The notes under the pieces are model-generated. The model was given only the letters and a program-made list of their open reading frames with translations. It had not been told where the DNA came from and searched no databases. Below are positions 25,617 through 34,900 of a DNA stretch of 51,190 bases, piece after piece. The position numbers and the translations under genes were made by a program. The DNA is from Hyphomicrobiales bacterium (GTDB taxonomy: Bacteria; Pseudomonadota; Alphaproteobacteria; Rhizobiales; Methyloligellaceae), in NCBI GenBank assembly GCA_028280515.1, contig JANQLP010000081.1:1-51190 (forward strand), in the 5' to 3' direction. Position 1 is the first letter of the stretch, and every line of letters begins with the position of its first letter.

Positions 25617-25849
25617 TTTCGTGTGCGCTATGTGTGCACCTAGAATGCAGACAGGTTTGACATGGCCGCAGAGGCACGCGTATGGACTGCGGATATGGCC
25701 AAAAATTCCCAGACATATGCCCCAGTGGATCGGCGTTTCTCCGTTGCGCCCATGATGGAGTGGACGCATTGTCTATATATTTCAGATGGTTACGAAGGCG
25801 CGTGTGCAATATGTGTGCACTCAGGGGTCAATGGGAATCCAAGCTGATC
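25617..25849 (+). repeat. dusA 5'-end attachment-site-like repeat, copy 3 (best preserved)
   Basis: Left arm GTGTGCGCTATGTGTGCACC (25621-25640), then a promoter-like TTGACA (25657-25662) with TATGGA 18 bp later, then a frame MAKNSQTYAPVDRRFSVAPMM that matches a DusA N-terminus. The core GGCGTTTCTCCGTTGCGCC is at 25732-25750. After MMEWT the frame leaves dusA; the right arm GTGTGCAATATGTGTGCACT is at 25802-25821, then CAGGGGTCAATGGGAATCC. Direct repeats on both sides of a conserved core resemble the arm and core sites of a tyrosine recombinase attachment site. Confidence 0.8.
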
Positions 25850-26396
25850 CGTTTCGATCCATTCAACGGCAACACGTCGGCTGATTCGGGGCCTCCTTTG
25901 GGTTTCAGCTGCACCGAGCCGGACGCAGCATGATGCGCACCCATCTACATTCGATCGATGCCTGGCGTTTCCAAGCCCGCACGAGCAAGTTCGCAATTTC
26001 CAGTCCCAGTGTCGATTGAATGGCCATGCGAAGGTCATGGTCGCGGTCGGCCAGCTTCCGCAACTCGCTCTTGCTCTCGTTCTGGCATTCCCGCTGATTG
26101 CGACATGGCTACCGACTGCGGCCGGCTTCGGGTAAGGACGGCCCGGAGCGGATGTCCTAAAGCAGGGTATTGAATGAGGCTGCACACTCTTAGAGACGGG
26201 CCCTCGGGCCCTACTCAGGGTGAGGTCAACTCGTTGCCTTTTCTCCACAGGCCGCACGAAACATACGGCAAGCCCGGCACTCCGAAGCCCTCATCGCTGG
26301 ACCTGATATGATATGTCATTTATGCCTTGGTGCGTCGTATTTGACATGCATGATTAGGCAGTGATCTGAGAACGGACCGAATCATCGGTACGTCAA
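25850..26396. other. Gene-poor stretch with possible remnants
   Basis: About 550 bp without an intact gene. A frame ending at 26135 (from about 26019) reads AKVMVAVGQLPQLALALVL and then ATWLPTAAGFG, which looks like the C-terminal helix of a TRAP large permease and may be a remnant. A GC-rich GGGCCCTCGGGCCC at 26197-26210 is self-complementary but has no T-run. The rest shows nothing I can name. Confidence 0.4.
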
Positions 26397-26996
26397 ATGC
26401 CCGGTCGCGAGTGGCGGGCAGGGGGGGGCGGTCTTCGGGTGGCCAATACGCAGCTGGATCGCGACGTCAGTAATCAAATCCTTTTCGGTGGGTCCACGGA
26501 CTGGGCCGACATCGCCTTCAGATCAGACAAATGGGGCGTTGGTCCAACGATTGGCGGCGGACTGAGCACTCCGTTCGCGCCGGGGCCGAAGCTCACGATC
26601 TCGGCGTCGGCCTCCGCACCCATTTCTCGCTTCGACCTGTCACGAACCAACACCTACACGGACCAGTGTGCTGACCAGACCGAAAGGCGTGCCGTGACCC
26701 TCGATACTAGCGGCGTGGTCCCGATGTTCGATGCCTCGGTCGAGTTGAAGGCGGAACAGGGGCGCTATTTCGCCAACCTCGGCTACACCGCGTCCGCCTG
26801 GCTCGGCGGCGCGCGCTCGATCATCACGCCTGGCTGGGATGATACGACGGATGAAACCACTCCCTACACCATCCGCAACGAAGACCTGATCACCCGGGGC
26901 GTCTTCGTACGCGCGGCATCAAGCTCGGGGCTGCGGGGTGATGGGGTCGGCGCACAAGGCTCTCAGCGCTTGAGACGCAAAGACAACAAACTTTGA
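26397..26996 (+). pseudogene. C-terminal fragment of an outer-membrane beta-barrel protein
   Basis: A 199-codon frame that looks like the second half of a barrel-type outer-membrane protein of the Lpg1974/MOMP-like kind: alternating strands such as DKWGVGPTIGGGLSTPF, GPKLTISASASAPISRF and YFANLGYTASAWLGGARS, ending in EDLITRGVFVRAASS, where 'L...G.F.R' is the usual last strand. There is no signal peptide, and homology-like sequence starts abruptly after a run of eight G at 26421-26428. After GVFVRA the frame continues into a basic tail instead of a terminal aromatic residue. I read it as truncated at the 5' end and damaged at the 3' end. The family call is moderate. Confidence 0.5.
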
Positions 26997-27035
26997 GATT
27001 CACAGCAATGTTCTCCTCGACCGTTCTGCGCAATG
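26951..27035 (+). repeat. Short dispersed repeat, copy A
   Basis: TGAGACGCAAAGACAACAAA followed by CTTTGAGATTCACAGCAATG is similar to 31683-31725 (TGAGACGCAGAGCCAACGAA followed by CTTTGAGACTTACAGCAATT), with weaker similarity on either side. It precedes the FadL-type gene; copy B precedes the giant adhesin. Confidence 0.5.
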
Positions 27036-27205
27036 ATCACGTTTCCCGCGCGCTCCGCCGCGGCGCGAAATCGGGTTTTGCAGCATGTTGCAGAGATGCA
27101 TCCGTCGCGCAAAGGTGTTTCATCGCCGCGCTGCTGTGCAGTTTACGCCGCTGCTCCTTGTTAATGGCTTTTCACATTGAGTGTTGCGCTCGGGGGGCAC
27201 TGAGT

Positions 27206-28468
27206 ATGTCCCAGTTTCGCTTTCCGTGGCTGCTGGCCGCTTTCGGGGTCGTTGCTGCAAGCAATAGCGTCCAGGCGTCGGGGTTCTACATCCGGGAGAG
27301 TTCGACGTCCGCGATGGCGACTTCCTTTGCCGGTGCCTCGGCCAGAGGCCTGGACCCCAGCCACCTGTTTTTCAATCCCGCGACGATCGTAGATAATCCC
27401 GGAACCAACTATACGCTCGATGTGCGCGCGTTTTTCCCCGATGCGAAGATCGACGTCAATAGCGCGACAGATCCGCAATCGGTCGATGTGAGCGAGCGGG
27501 GTAATTCGGGCGGCCTGGCCGACATGGCCGTTGCTCCTGGCCAATTTTCCAGCTACGCGCTTTCGGATTCGGTGTTTGTCGGCATTGGCTCCTCTGCGCC
27601 GTTCGGTTTGAATATCGAAAGTAACGATCCCTGGGCCGGAGAGTTTCAGTTTGTCCAGACGGATATACGCTCCTACAGCGTCAATCCCGTCATCGCCTTC
27701 CGTCCCAAGCCCTGGGCCGCGTTCGCCGTGGGCCTCAATGCCCAACAAGTCAAGGTCGATCTTCGACGGACCGAAATAGTGCCTACGTTCATCCCTCCCT
27801 TCGGATTGGTTTTCAATGAAGCGGTGGGCTTCCTGAAGGGTGACGATATCGCCTTCGGGTTCACGGCTGGGCTGCTGCTTCAGCCAACGGACAAATTGCG
27901 AATTGGCTTCGGCTATCGATCGGAGGTCAACCATACGCTGGACGGCGAGTTGGGTGTCGAGGGTGCCGGCACCCCGAAAGAGAGTGTCAAATTCGATGTC
28001 ACGACGCCGCAATCGGTTTCGCTCGGTGTGGAGAAAAAGGTCTCCCCGAAGGTGGCGCTCCTGGGTGAGGTCCAATGGACCGAATGGAGCGTGTTCAAGG
28101 GCCTTGTTGTCAAGTTCGATTCCGGCCTGCCCACGCAAGTGCGGCCACAGGATTGGCGGGATGTGTGGTTTGTCGCCGGCGGCGTACGCATCACGGTCAA
28201 CGACCAAACCGAAATCAGTGCGGGTGTCTCCTTCGACCAGTCCATTTCAGATGTTTCGGCGAACACGCTCAGCCCGGATAGCGACCGCATCGGCGTCGGC
28301 TTCGGCATAACCCGCCGCACGCGCGACAATGCCACCTGGCGTTTTTCCTATGAGCACATTTTTTTGGAGGACGCCCCGATTGATATCGCCAACAAGTCGG
28401 GAACGCTGGCCGCCGATTTCGAGGCCTCGGCCGACGTTGTCGGCTTCAGCGTGACATTCCACAGGTAA
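27206..28468 (+). CDS. FadL/TodX-family outer-membrane channel for hydrophobic compounds
   Basis: A 420-residue outer-membrane protein starting at ATG 27206; a longer frame from 26993 would place a basic extension before the signal. Signal segment FPWLLAAFGVVAASNSVQA, then SGFYIRESSTSAMATSFAG (mature start and hatch). The NPAT motif appears as SHLFFNPATIVDNPG. Later strands include GFGYRSEVNHTLDGE, where the 'GigYRS...h...G' signature of FadL is clear, and the C-terminus WRFSYEHIFLEDAPI...FSVTFHR. The protein takes up long-chain fatty acids or aromatic hydrocarbons through a lateral opening. Solitary; no fad genes adjoin it. It stands with two regulators and two surface proteins in this module. 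Confidence 0.92.
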   Translation: MSQFRFPWLLAAFGVVAASNSVQASGFYIRESSTSAMATSFAGASARGLDPSHLFFNPATIVDNPGTNYTLDVRAFFPDAKIDVNSATDPQSVDVSERGNSGGLADMAVAPGQFSSYALSDSVFVGIGSSAPFGLNIESNDPWAGEFQFVQTDIRSYSVNPVIAFRPKPWAAFAVGLNAQQVKVDLRRTEIVPTFIPPFGLVFNEAVGFLKGDDIAFGFTAGLLLQPTDKLRIGFGYRSEVNHTLDGELGVEGAGTPKESVKFDVTTPQSVSLGVEKKVSPKVALLGEVQWTEWSVFKGLVVKFDSGLPTQVRPQDWRDVWFVAGGVRITVNDQTEISAGVSFDQSISDVSANTLSPDSDRIGVGFGITRRTRDNATWRFSYEHIFLEDAPIDIANKSGTLAADFEASADVVGFSVTFHR

Positions 28469-28621
28469 GGGGCGGCAAGGCGGCAAATCGAAGGGCTGTT
28501 TAGAAGACGCCGCGATGCGGCATACTATGGTTGGGTGCCCGGACGAGCAACTTATCCGACTTGACACGCAAGAATTCGAGACGATTCAATTGCCGCATCA
28601 ACTTTGGAACCGGTGAGCTCC

Positions 28622-30325
28622 ATGATCAGAACCGACGCACCGGCAACGACCGGCCCGGATGATCTCGAGGTCGTTGCCGCCAGCTACCGCTTTGTCAGCG
28701 ACGATGGCGCTTTTCACGAGTTGCTCGCTGCATGGTCGCGCAAGTTCGACGCCATTTCCGGCGATGGGTCTTCTATCGCTGAGCAAGATCGCCTCATGGC
28801 GGGTCCCCTGCGCGGACTAGATGCGCTTGCTGAGCGGATGGCACGTCCTGCAGCACGCAGCCCGGTCGAAGAGGCAGTTAGCGAAGTGAATGCACCTGCG
28901 ATGGTCATTACGGCACGCGGGACCGTGGTGACGATGAACGCCGCGGCGCACAGACGGTTCAGTGCGGTTCAGGGACAGCCAAATGCATTGGACTGGCTCG
29001 ATCCCACTTCGAAAGATGATTTCACCTCCGTAATTGAAGGGGCGAGCAATCCGAACAGCAGACGCCACGCGATTGTCCGAACGATTGATCAGGAGGACCG
29101 ACGCGGACTTGCCGAAGTCTATACCGTCCCTGGCGCTTCTTCGGGATCACGCTTTATCGCGGTTCGAGCCCTCGAGACCCAGTGGTCGGACAGGATCGAT
29201 ACAACGCTTCAAAGGGCATTCGATTTGACCACGGCTGAACAGGGTGTCGCTCGGATGCTGTACGAGACACGAGACATTGCAACTGTCGCGCGACTTCGCG
29301 ACACATCGGTCAATACGGCCCGCACCCAATTGCGCGCCATCCTTTCAAAGACCGACGCCACTTCCCAAGTGGACCTCATCCGGCTTTTGGGACTTCTGGC
29401 CGCACGCGCCAGCCACAGTCAGCGCGGCAGTCAAGACAAGTGGAGAGACCCGTGGGAGAATGAAAAGATCCTGATCCGTCCGGACGGCCGGAAATTGGCC
29501 TACAGCTGGACCGGTGCTGCCGACGGCGATCCTGCGCTCTTGGTACACGGAACGGTGCAGGGCTACATTCTCGGTCCCGAGATAGAAGCCCGTTTGGTGC
29601 GTGAAGGTATTAAACTTTATGCCATTGTGAGGCCTGGATTCGGCTCATCGGAAAGCAGCCCGGCGGATTACATCCACGATCAAACCGAAGCCATCGATTT
29701 CCTGGTCAAGGAATTGGGCTTCGGACCCATCCCCGCGATTGGTCTGGGCAATGGTTCCGTTCCTTTGCTTCGCCTTGCGGCCCGGTCCAGTGAGCGGTTC
29801 ACCCGTCTCTTGGTCATGGGTCTGTTACGCCCCCATGGGCCGGACACTCTGTCGAGATTGTCTCCGGTCCAACGGTCGTTGGCCGAATTTGTGCGGCAGG
29901 CGCCACGAATGGCAGAAACACTCGCAAAGGTTGGCGACCGCTACGTCCGCCATAAAGGTGTCGACTGGTATCTTGCGAGGGGGTGGGGCGATGTTCCCGA
30001 AGTGCAGGCCACATTGGCCGACCCTGAAATCATCCCGCTGATCCGCAACGCCTGCGAACTCGTCATGTCTGGCAACACATTCGATTATATTCGCGAAATG
30101 CAGTGCCAGTGGCACGCCGCCCCAGTCAATTATGACAATATCACGTGCCCCGTCCATCATTTGCATGGTGCGTGGGACCGCTCCGTTTCTAAAGAGGAGG
30201 CCGCCGCTTTTGCTGCTCTGGCCGATCATTTTACGACCGAGTACGTGGAAGGCGCAGGCTATTTTCTCCCCTATGAGAAGCCCGGTTTGTTCGCTGATAG
30301 ATTGGTCGAGTCGGTGAAGGCGTAG
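28622..30325 (+). CDS. PAS-LuxR HTH-alpha/beta-hydrolase fusion; probable one-component regulator with inactive hydrolase domain
   Basis: A protein of 567 residues with three parts. Residues about 85-150 resemble a PAS domain (VNAPAMVITARGTVVTMNAAA). Residues about 195-260 are a LuxR-type HTH (LTTAEQGVARMLYETRDIAT, then SVNTARTQLRAILSKT). Residues about 290-560 are an alpha/beta-hydrolase fold: oxyanion strand ALLVHGTVQGYILG, nucleophile elbow GLGNGSV, acid region HLHGAWDRSVS, and VEGAGYFLPYEKPGLFADRL at the end. At the elbow the Ser position of GxSxG is Gly376, and where the catalytic His is expected there is Tyr547; only the Asp is kept. The domain thus looks like a ligand sensor. TTG at 28604 is an alternative start. 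It is followed by an AraC regulator. Confidence 0.8.
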   Translation: MIRTDAPATTGPDDLEVVAASYRFVSDDGAFHELLAAWSRKFDAISGDGSSIAEQDRLMAGPLRGLDALAERMARPAARSPVEEAVSEVNAPAMVITARGTVVTMNAAAHRRFSAVQGQPNALDWLDPTSKDDFTSVIEGASNPNSRRHAIVRTIDQEDRRGLAEVYTVPGASSGSRFIAVRALETQWSDRIDTTLQRAFDLTTAEQGVARMLYETRDIATVARLRDTSVNTARTQLRAILSKTDATSQVDLIRLLGLLAARASHSQRGSQDKWRDPWENEKILIRPDGRKLAYSWTGAADGDPALLVHGTVQGYILGPEIEARLVREGIKLYAIVRPGFGSSESSPADYIHDQTEAIDFLVKELGFGPIPAIGLGNGSVPLLRLAARSSERFTRLLVMGLLRPHGPDTLSRLSPVQRSLAEFVRQAPRMAETLAKVGDRYVRHKGVDWYLARGWGDVPEVQATLADPEIIPLIRNACELVMSGNTFDYIREMQCQWHAAPVNYDNITCPVHHLHGAWDRSVSKEEAAAFAALADHFTTEYVEGAGYFLPYEKPGLFADRLVESVKA

Positions 30326-30605
30326 CGACTTCGACACCTCGGCATTGATGTGTACTCGTGCCGACTAAAGGTGTTGGCGCAGCATCTGCGTCGTTTGCTG
30401 CCAATCGAAGCAATATGACATTTGCTTTGAAGTTGGCATTCTCTCGCACGCACGGGTGGCACCGAACCAAGTCCTCAAATCGCGTCGAGCTGATCCGGCG
30501 TTGCTGAGATCTCCTGCCGCCGCAACCCATACTCAATTTTGATGATGCCGGAAGAGATCCACCGTGAGTAACTGATGACATGGAAAATGAATCAGCTGGT
30601 GGCGC
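30326..30605. other. Intergenic stretch between the two regulators
   Basis: About 280 bp (390 bp if the AraC gene starts at 30717). No gene, palindrome or hairpin stands out. It must contain the promoter of the AraC-type gene. Confidence 0.4.
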
Positions 30606-31658
30606 ATGGCCTTGCAGAGAGAGCATCTCCGACTAGCGCACGTTGAAACGGCGCAGCGGCGTCGAACGCACAGGCAAGCCGTGATGGGCAGATCCAGAGA
30701 GATACGCGATCTTGACATGCTCAGAAGGAACGTGCGTGGCCTGTACGATGTCAGTACGCGTTGCAGTCACAGAGACGTCGCCGCCAATTCGGAATTTTAC
30801 CGATGCAACGGCGTGATCTTTTCGAGCTTCAGCTTTACGCCACTTCATTTCGATCACAATCCGAACGAGCTGAAAGAATTCAATACCGATTTCCTACTGC
30901 TTGAACGCTATCTCTCGGGCGAAGCAATTGGAGTGGTCGGAGAATCGGTGGCGTCGATTAGTGCAAAGACGCTCCATGTAGTCGACTGGTCGCGCCGCTA
31001 TAAATACATGACAACGCAAGTCGTCGGCCAAAGCATGATGATACCACACAATAGAGTGGGGTATGACTCATCGTCCTGCTCCACTTATCTTTCGCTGAAA
31101 ACCGAGTCTGTCGAAGCACGACTGCTGGGCATGATGTTCGACCAGTTCTGCATGGCGATGCAAAAGGGCAAAGCGCAAGCAGCCTCTCTCTGCGCCGAGC
31201 TTTGCACCAAGGTGGTTGGGCGTCTCACGTGTGGCCATGGCAAAAAGGACAAAGACGACCTGATGTCGCGTGTCGACGCTGCGCATGCGCGCAGCCACAT
31301 CCAGTGCAATTTGTCCGACCCAAAGCTTGGGCCTGAAAAACTTTGCAAGGAACTGTCGATATCGCGCGCCTCCCTCTACCGGCTGTTTGCAGAAGAAGGT
31401 GGCGTCTCGCGATATATCGATAGGTTGCGGTTGCAGCGCTGTTTCGATGAATTGCTGGATGCACGGGGCCAGCGTGGCGAAGTGCGTCGCATTGCGGAGG
31501 CGTGGGGGTTTGATGAACCAACCTTGTTCAACCGTAAATTCCGCAGGCAATTCAATATGTCGCCTTCAGATTGCCTTGCGACCGAACGGCCTCAGCTAAG
31601 CGTCGACATGGACATTCCCGAGGTCTGGCCGATCAACGGTTGGTTGCGAAAGGCGTGA
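30606..31658 (+). CDS. AraC-family transcriptional regulator
   Basis: A regulator of up to 350 residues; an ATG at 30717 (MLRRNVRGLYDVSTR) would give 313 residues and a more usual N-terminus, because the first 37 residues are very basic. The C-terminal 100 residues hold the paired AraC HTH: LGPEKLCKELSISRASLYRLFAEEGGV as helix-turn-helix 1, then RIAEAWGFDEPTLFNRKFRR with the second, and FNMSPSDC as the conserved end. The N-terminal part (about 60-220) resembles the AraC-binding-like domain seen in regulators of aromatic or surface genes (RRYKYMTTQVVGQSMMIPHN). It lies directly upstream of the giant adhesin on the same strand and could control it; ligand unknown. Confidence 0.88.
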   Translation: MALQREHLRLAHVETAQRRRTHRQAVMGRSREIRDLDMLRRNVRGLYDVSTRCSHRDVAANSEFYRCNGVIFSSFSFTPLHFDHNPNELKEFNTDFLLLERYLSGEAIGVVGESVASISAKTLHVVDWSRRYKYMTTQVVGQSMMIPHNRVGYDSSSCSTYLSLKTESVEARLLGMMFDQFCMAMQKGKAQAASLCAELCTKVVGRLTCGHGKKDKDDLMSRVDAAHARSHIQCNLSDPKLGPEKLCKELSISRASLYRLFAEEGGVSRYIDRLRLQRCFDELLDARGQRGEVRRIAEAWGFDEPTLFNRKFRRQFNMSPSDCLATERPQLSVDMDIPEVWPINGWLRKA

Positions 31659-31669
31659 CTTATCCGACG

Positions 31670-31750
31670 TCGCAAGGTGTGCGTGAGACGCAGAGCCAAC
31701 GAACTTTGAGACTTACAGCAATTGTTCCGTCTGGCCTTACTGCGTAACGT
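31670..31750 (+). repeat. Short dispersed repeat, copy B
   Basis: Counterpart of 26951-27035. Conserved core 31683-31725. In both copies a short frame ends in the same place (RRKDNKL stop versus RRRANEL stop), which hints that the repeat derives from the end of a coding sequence. Confidence 0.45.
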
Positions 31751-31925
31751 CTATGTCTATATCGCTCTTTGTGGCGATACTATTAATGATATCTACAATC
31801 AGTCATTTAAACTTGTAGTTGATATATTATAAATCGATAGCTATCTGAATCATTGTTGTTTCAAACCGTCGGCTGCGAGTCGCGCGGCTCGTTTGATACC
31901 CGGATACGGCCACGTGCGGTGTTTT

Positions 31926-31949
31926 TTGCTCCGCCGAGCGGCGGAGCAA
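31926..31949 (+). promoter_or_regulatory. Hairpin in the 5' leader of the giant adhesin
   Basis: TTGCTCCGCCG-AG-CGGCGGAGCAA, a perfect 11-bp stem that ends 21 bp before the start codon and just before the GGGAGGAGG ribosome site. It follows a run of T rather than preceding one, so it is not a typical terminator on this strand. It may act on transcript stability or translation. Confidence 0.5.
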
Positions 31950-31970
31950 GAACATTAGGGAGGAGGCCAC

Positions 31971-34900
31971 ATGGCCAAGCGTGATGACTACGCACCCGGA
32001 ACAGGCAGCGGCGAGTCCAAAGTCTCGTCGTCCAGCAAGTTGAACCAGAAGGTTCAACTCGCTCAGGCGGAAAGTCCGGACCAGACCCAGCCCTTTGATC
32101 TTGCCAGCGCGCCGATAAGGGCGACCTTCACGGCGACAAGCCCCGGCGCACGCATCGCGCTTCCGGAAGGAACATCCATTGACCGCATCATGGTCAAGGA
32201 CGGCAACCTCTACCTGGTGCAGCCGGACGGGTCGGTCATCGTCATCGAAGGGGGCGCGACGTTTGTTCCGACGCTCGTCCTGGCGCCGGGCCTGACGATC
32301 ACGGCCGAGCAACTTCAGGCGGCGCTTAAAGGTGCCGAGGAAGGCGTTCCAACCGCCGCTCCGAAGACAAGCGGCCCCGACAGCGGCGGCGGGGACTTCG
32401 CGGTCGACCCCGGCTCGATCGGAAGCCCGTTCGACCTGAGTAACCTTCTGCCGCCCACCGAGCTGCCTGCCACCGAGCTGCCAGTATTCGAAATCGGCGA
32501 GTTGATCGAGACCGAGACCGAAGAACTCCTCGACCAGGCTCTTGGCGCACTCGCTTTGCCTTCGATCGGCACGCCGGAAGACGGCCGCGTCGAGGAAGAC
32601 GACCTGCGCGAAGGCGTCAACGAGGATAACTCGGTCGGGGCCTTTACGGTCATGGGCAGCCTCGGCGCCGATTTCGGCCCCGATGGCCCGGGCACCATCC
32701 AGTTCGCCCCCGGCCTCACAGCCCCCACCGGTCTCACCTCCAGGGGTCAGCAGCTCAGCTACGAGATCAGCCGGGACGGCACCTTGTTGCTTGCGCGCGA
32801 TTCGCAAGGCAATGAGATATTCGCGGTCCGAATCGACCCGATCGTTCCGGGGGGCAAATACACCTTCACGCTGATCGATCGGCTGGACCATCCGCCGGGC
32901 CCCGGCACCAGCGGCGACCCGGTGGAAAACTTCCTCGATCTTGGCTTCGACTTCGTCGTCACCGACGCCAGCGGCGACAGCGTGCAGGGCCGCTTCACCG
33001 TTTCCGCGCAGGACGATGTCCCCGTTGCGCTGAACCAGATGATGATGGCGACCGTGAGCGAAGCCAATGTGAGCGATGTCAGCGACAGGCTGTATTTCCA
33101 GGCTCCCGGCAACAACAGCACTGACGGCAATGTCGGCGAGGAGCTTTACGTTCACGATCCGGTGGCGGGCACGACCACGCTGGTGGCCGATCTGGACAAC
33201 TCGGCACCGGGCCGGGGCTCGTCCCCGGGGCTGTTCACGGAACTGGGCGGCAAGCTGTATTTCAGGGCCCATGGCAGCAACACAACAGACGGCGATGTCG
33301 GCGATGAGCTTTACGTCCACGACCCGTTGGCCGGCACGACCACGCTGGTGGCTGACCTTAATGCTCTGCCCCCCAGCGCGAATTCGACCCCGGGCGACCT
33401 TACGGTTGTCGGCGGCAAGCTGTATTTTTCAGCGGCCGGCAACAACGGCACGGACGGCAATGTCGGCCGCGAGCTTTACGTGCACGACCCGGTGGCGGGC
33501 ACGACCACACTGGTCGCCGATCTGAACACGGCGTTCCCGGGCGCAAGCTCGTTCCCGGGCAGTTTCACGGAGCTGGGCGGAAAGCTGTATTTCCAGGCTC
33601 TCGGCAACAACGCCACCGATGGCAATGTCGGCTTCGAGCTTTACGTCCACGACCCGGCCACGGGCACGACCACGCTGGTCGCCGATCTGGACAGCTCGTT
33701 TCCGGGCGCCAGCGCGTTCCCCGGCGACTTTACGGTTCTCGGCGGCAAGCTGTATTTCTCGGCGATCGGCAAAAACACAACCGACGGCAATGTCGGCCGA
33801 GAGCTTTACGTGCATGACCCGGCCACGGGCACGACCACGCTGGTCGGTGACCTGAACACGTCAGCGCCGGGCGTGGGTTCGTTCCCCTCCGGTCTCCGTG
33901 GTGGCGTCGCGGTCCTGGACGGCAAACTGTATTTCTCGGCGATCGGCAACAACGCCACCGACGGCAATGTCGGCCTCGAACTTTACGTGTACGACCCGGG
34001 CTCGGGTGCGTTCTCGCTGGTCGCCGACCTGAACACGTCGGCGGCGGGCGCGGGCTCGGATCCTGAAGATCTCACGGTCCTGGACGGCAAACTGTATTTC
34101 TCGGCGACCGGCAACAATTCCACCGACGGGATTGTCGGACGCGAGCTTTACGTGCATGACCCGGCCACGGGCACGACCACGCTGGTCGCGAATCTGAACA
34201 CTGCCTCGCCTGTTGCAGGTTCAGGCCCCCAGGATCTCACGGTCCTCGACGGCAAACTGTATTTCCAGGCGGCCGGCGACAACGCCACTGACGGCAATGT
34301 CGGTTCCGAGCTTTACGTGCATGATCCGGTGACGGGCACGACCACGCTGGTTGCCGACCTGGACACGTCGGTGCCGGGATCGGGTTCCGCCCCCTTCTTT
34401 CTGACAGCCCTGGGCGGCAAGCTGTATTTTCGGGCCGACGGCAACAACGCCACCGACGGCGCCGTCGGTTCCGAGCTTTACGTGCATGACCCGGCCACGG
34501 GCACGACCTCGCTGGTCGCCGATCTTTTCGACGGCGTCGGGGGATCTTTTTTCTCAGGCATCAGGGGCCTCACGGCGGTGCCAGGCACCACCGGTTCGGC
34601 CACCATCGACGTTTCCACCAAGGTGAACTTCGGCACAGACGGCCCGGCGACGGGCGGCGGCTTCGGCCTCAAGGATGTGACCGCCGGCGGCACGCTCACG
34701 CCCGCCGTTCTGGACGCCAACGGCAACCCGCTCACCGCCAGCGGCAATCCGGTGGTCTTTTCCAGCTTCACCTCGGTGAACGGCGTGTCGACCCTTACCG
34801 CCAAGGCGGGCGGCGTTCCTGTCTTCACCCTGACCATGACCAGCGCCGGTCAGTCCACCTTCACCCTGTTTGATGAACTGGATCATCCGCTTCCCGGCAC

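Larger units (their letters stand above)
31659..31970. other. AT-rich region upstream of the giant adhesin gene
   Basis: About 310 bp. The first part carries copy B of the short dispersed repeat. The middle (31750-31860) is distinctly AT-rich compared with the flanking genes and is the most likely promoter site. The last part holds a strong hairpin (31926-31949) and the ribosome site GGGAGGAGG before ATG 31971. Confidence 0.5.

Noticed and set aside
25662-25847. Short frame in dusA block 3 as a functional gene
   Set aside because: Only the first 20 or so codons of DusA are present and the reading frame then enters non-dusA sequence; treated as part of the attachment-like repeat.
26197-26210. 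GGGCCCTCGGGCCC as a terminator
   Set aside because: No T-run follows on either strand and no gene ends close by.
28509-28521. GCCGC-GAT-GCGGC hairpin after the FadL gene as a terminator
   Set aside because: Stem is only 5 bp and there is no T-run; it could end transcription only weakly if at all.
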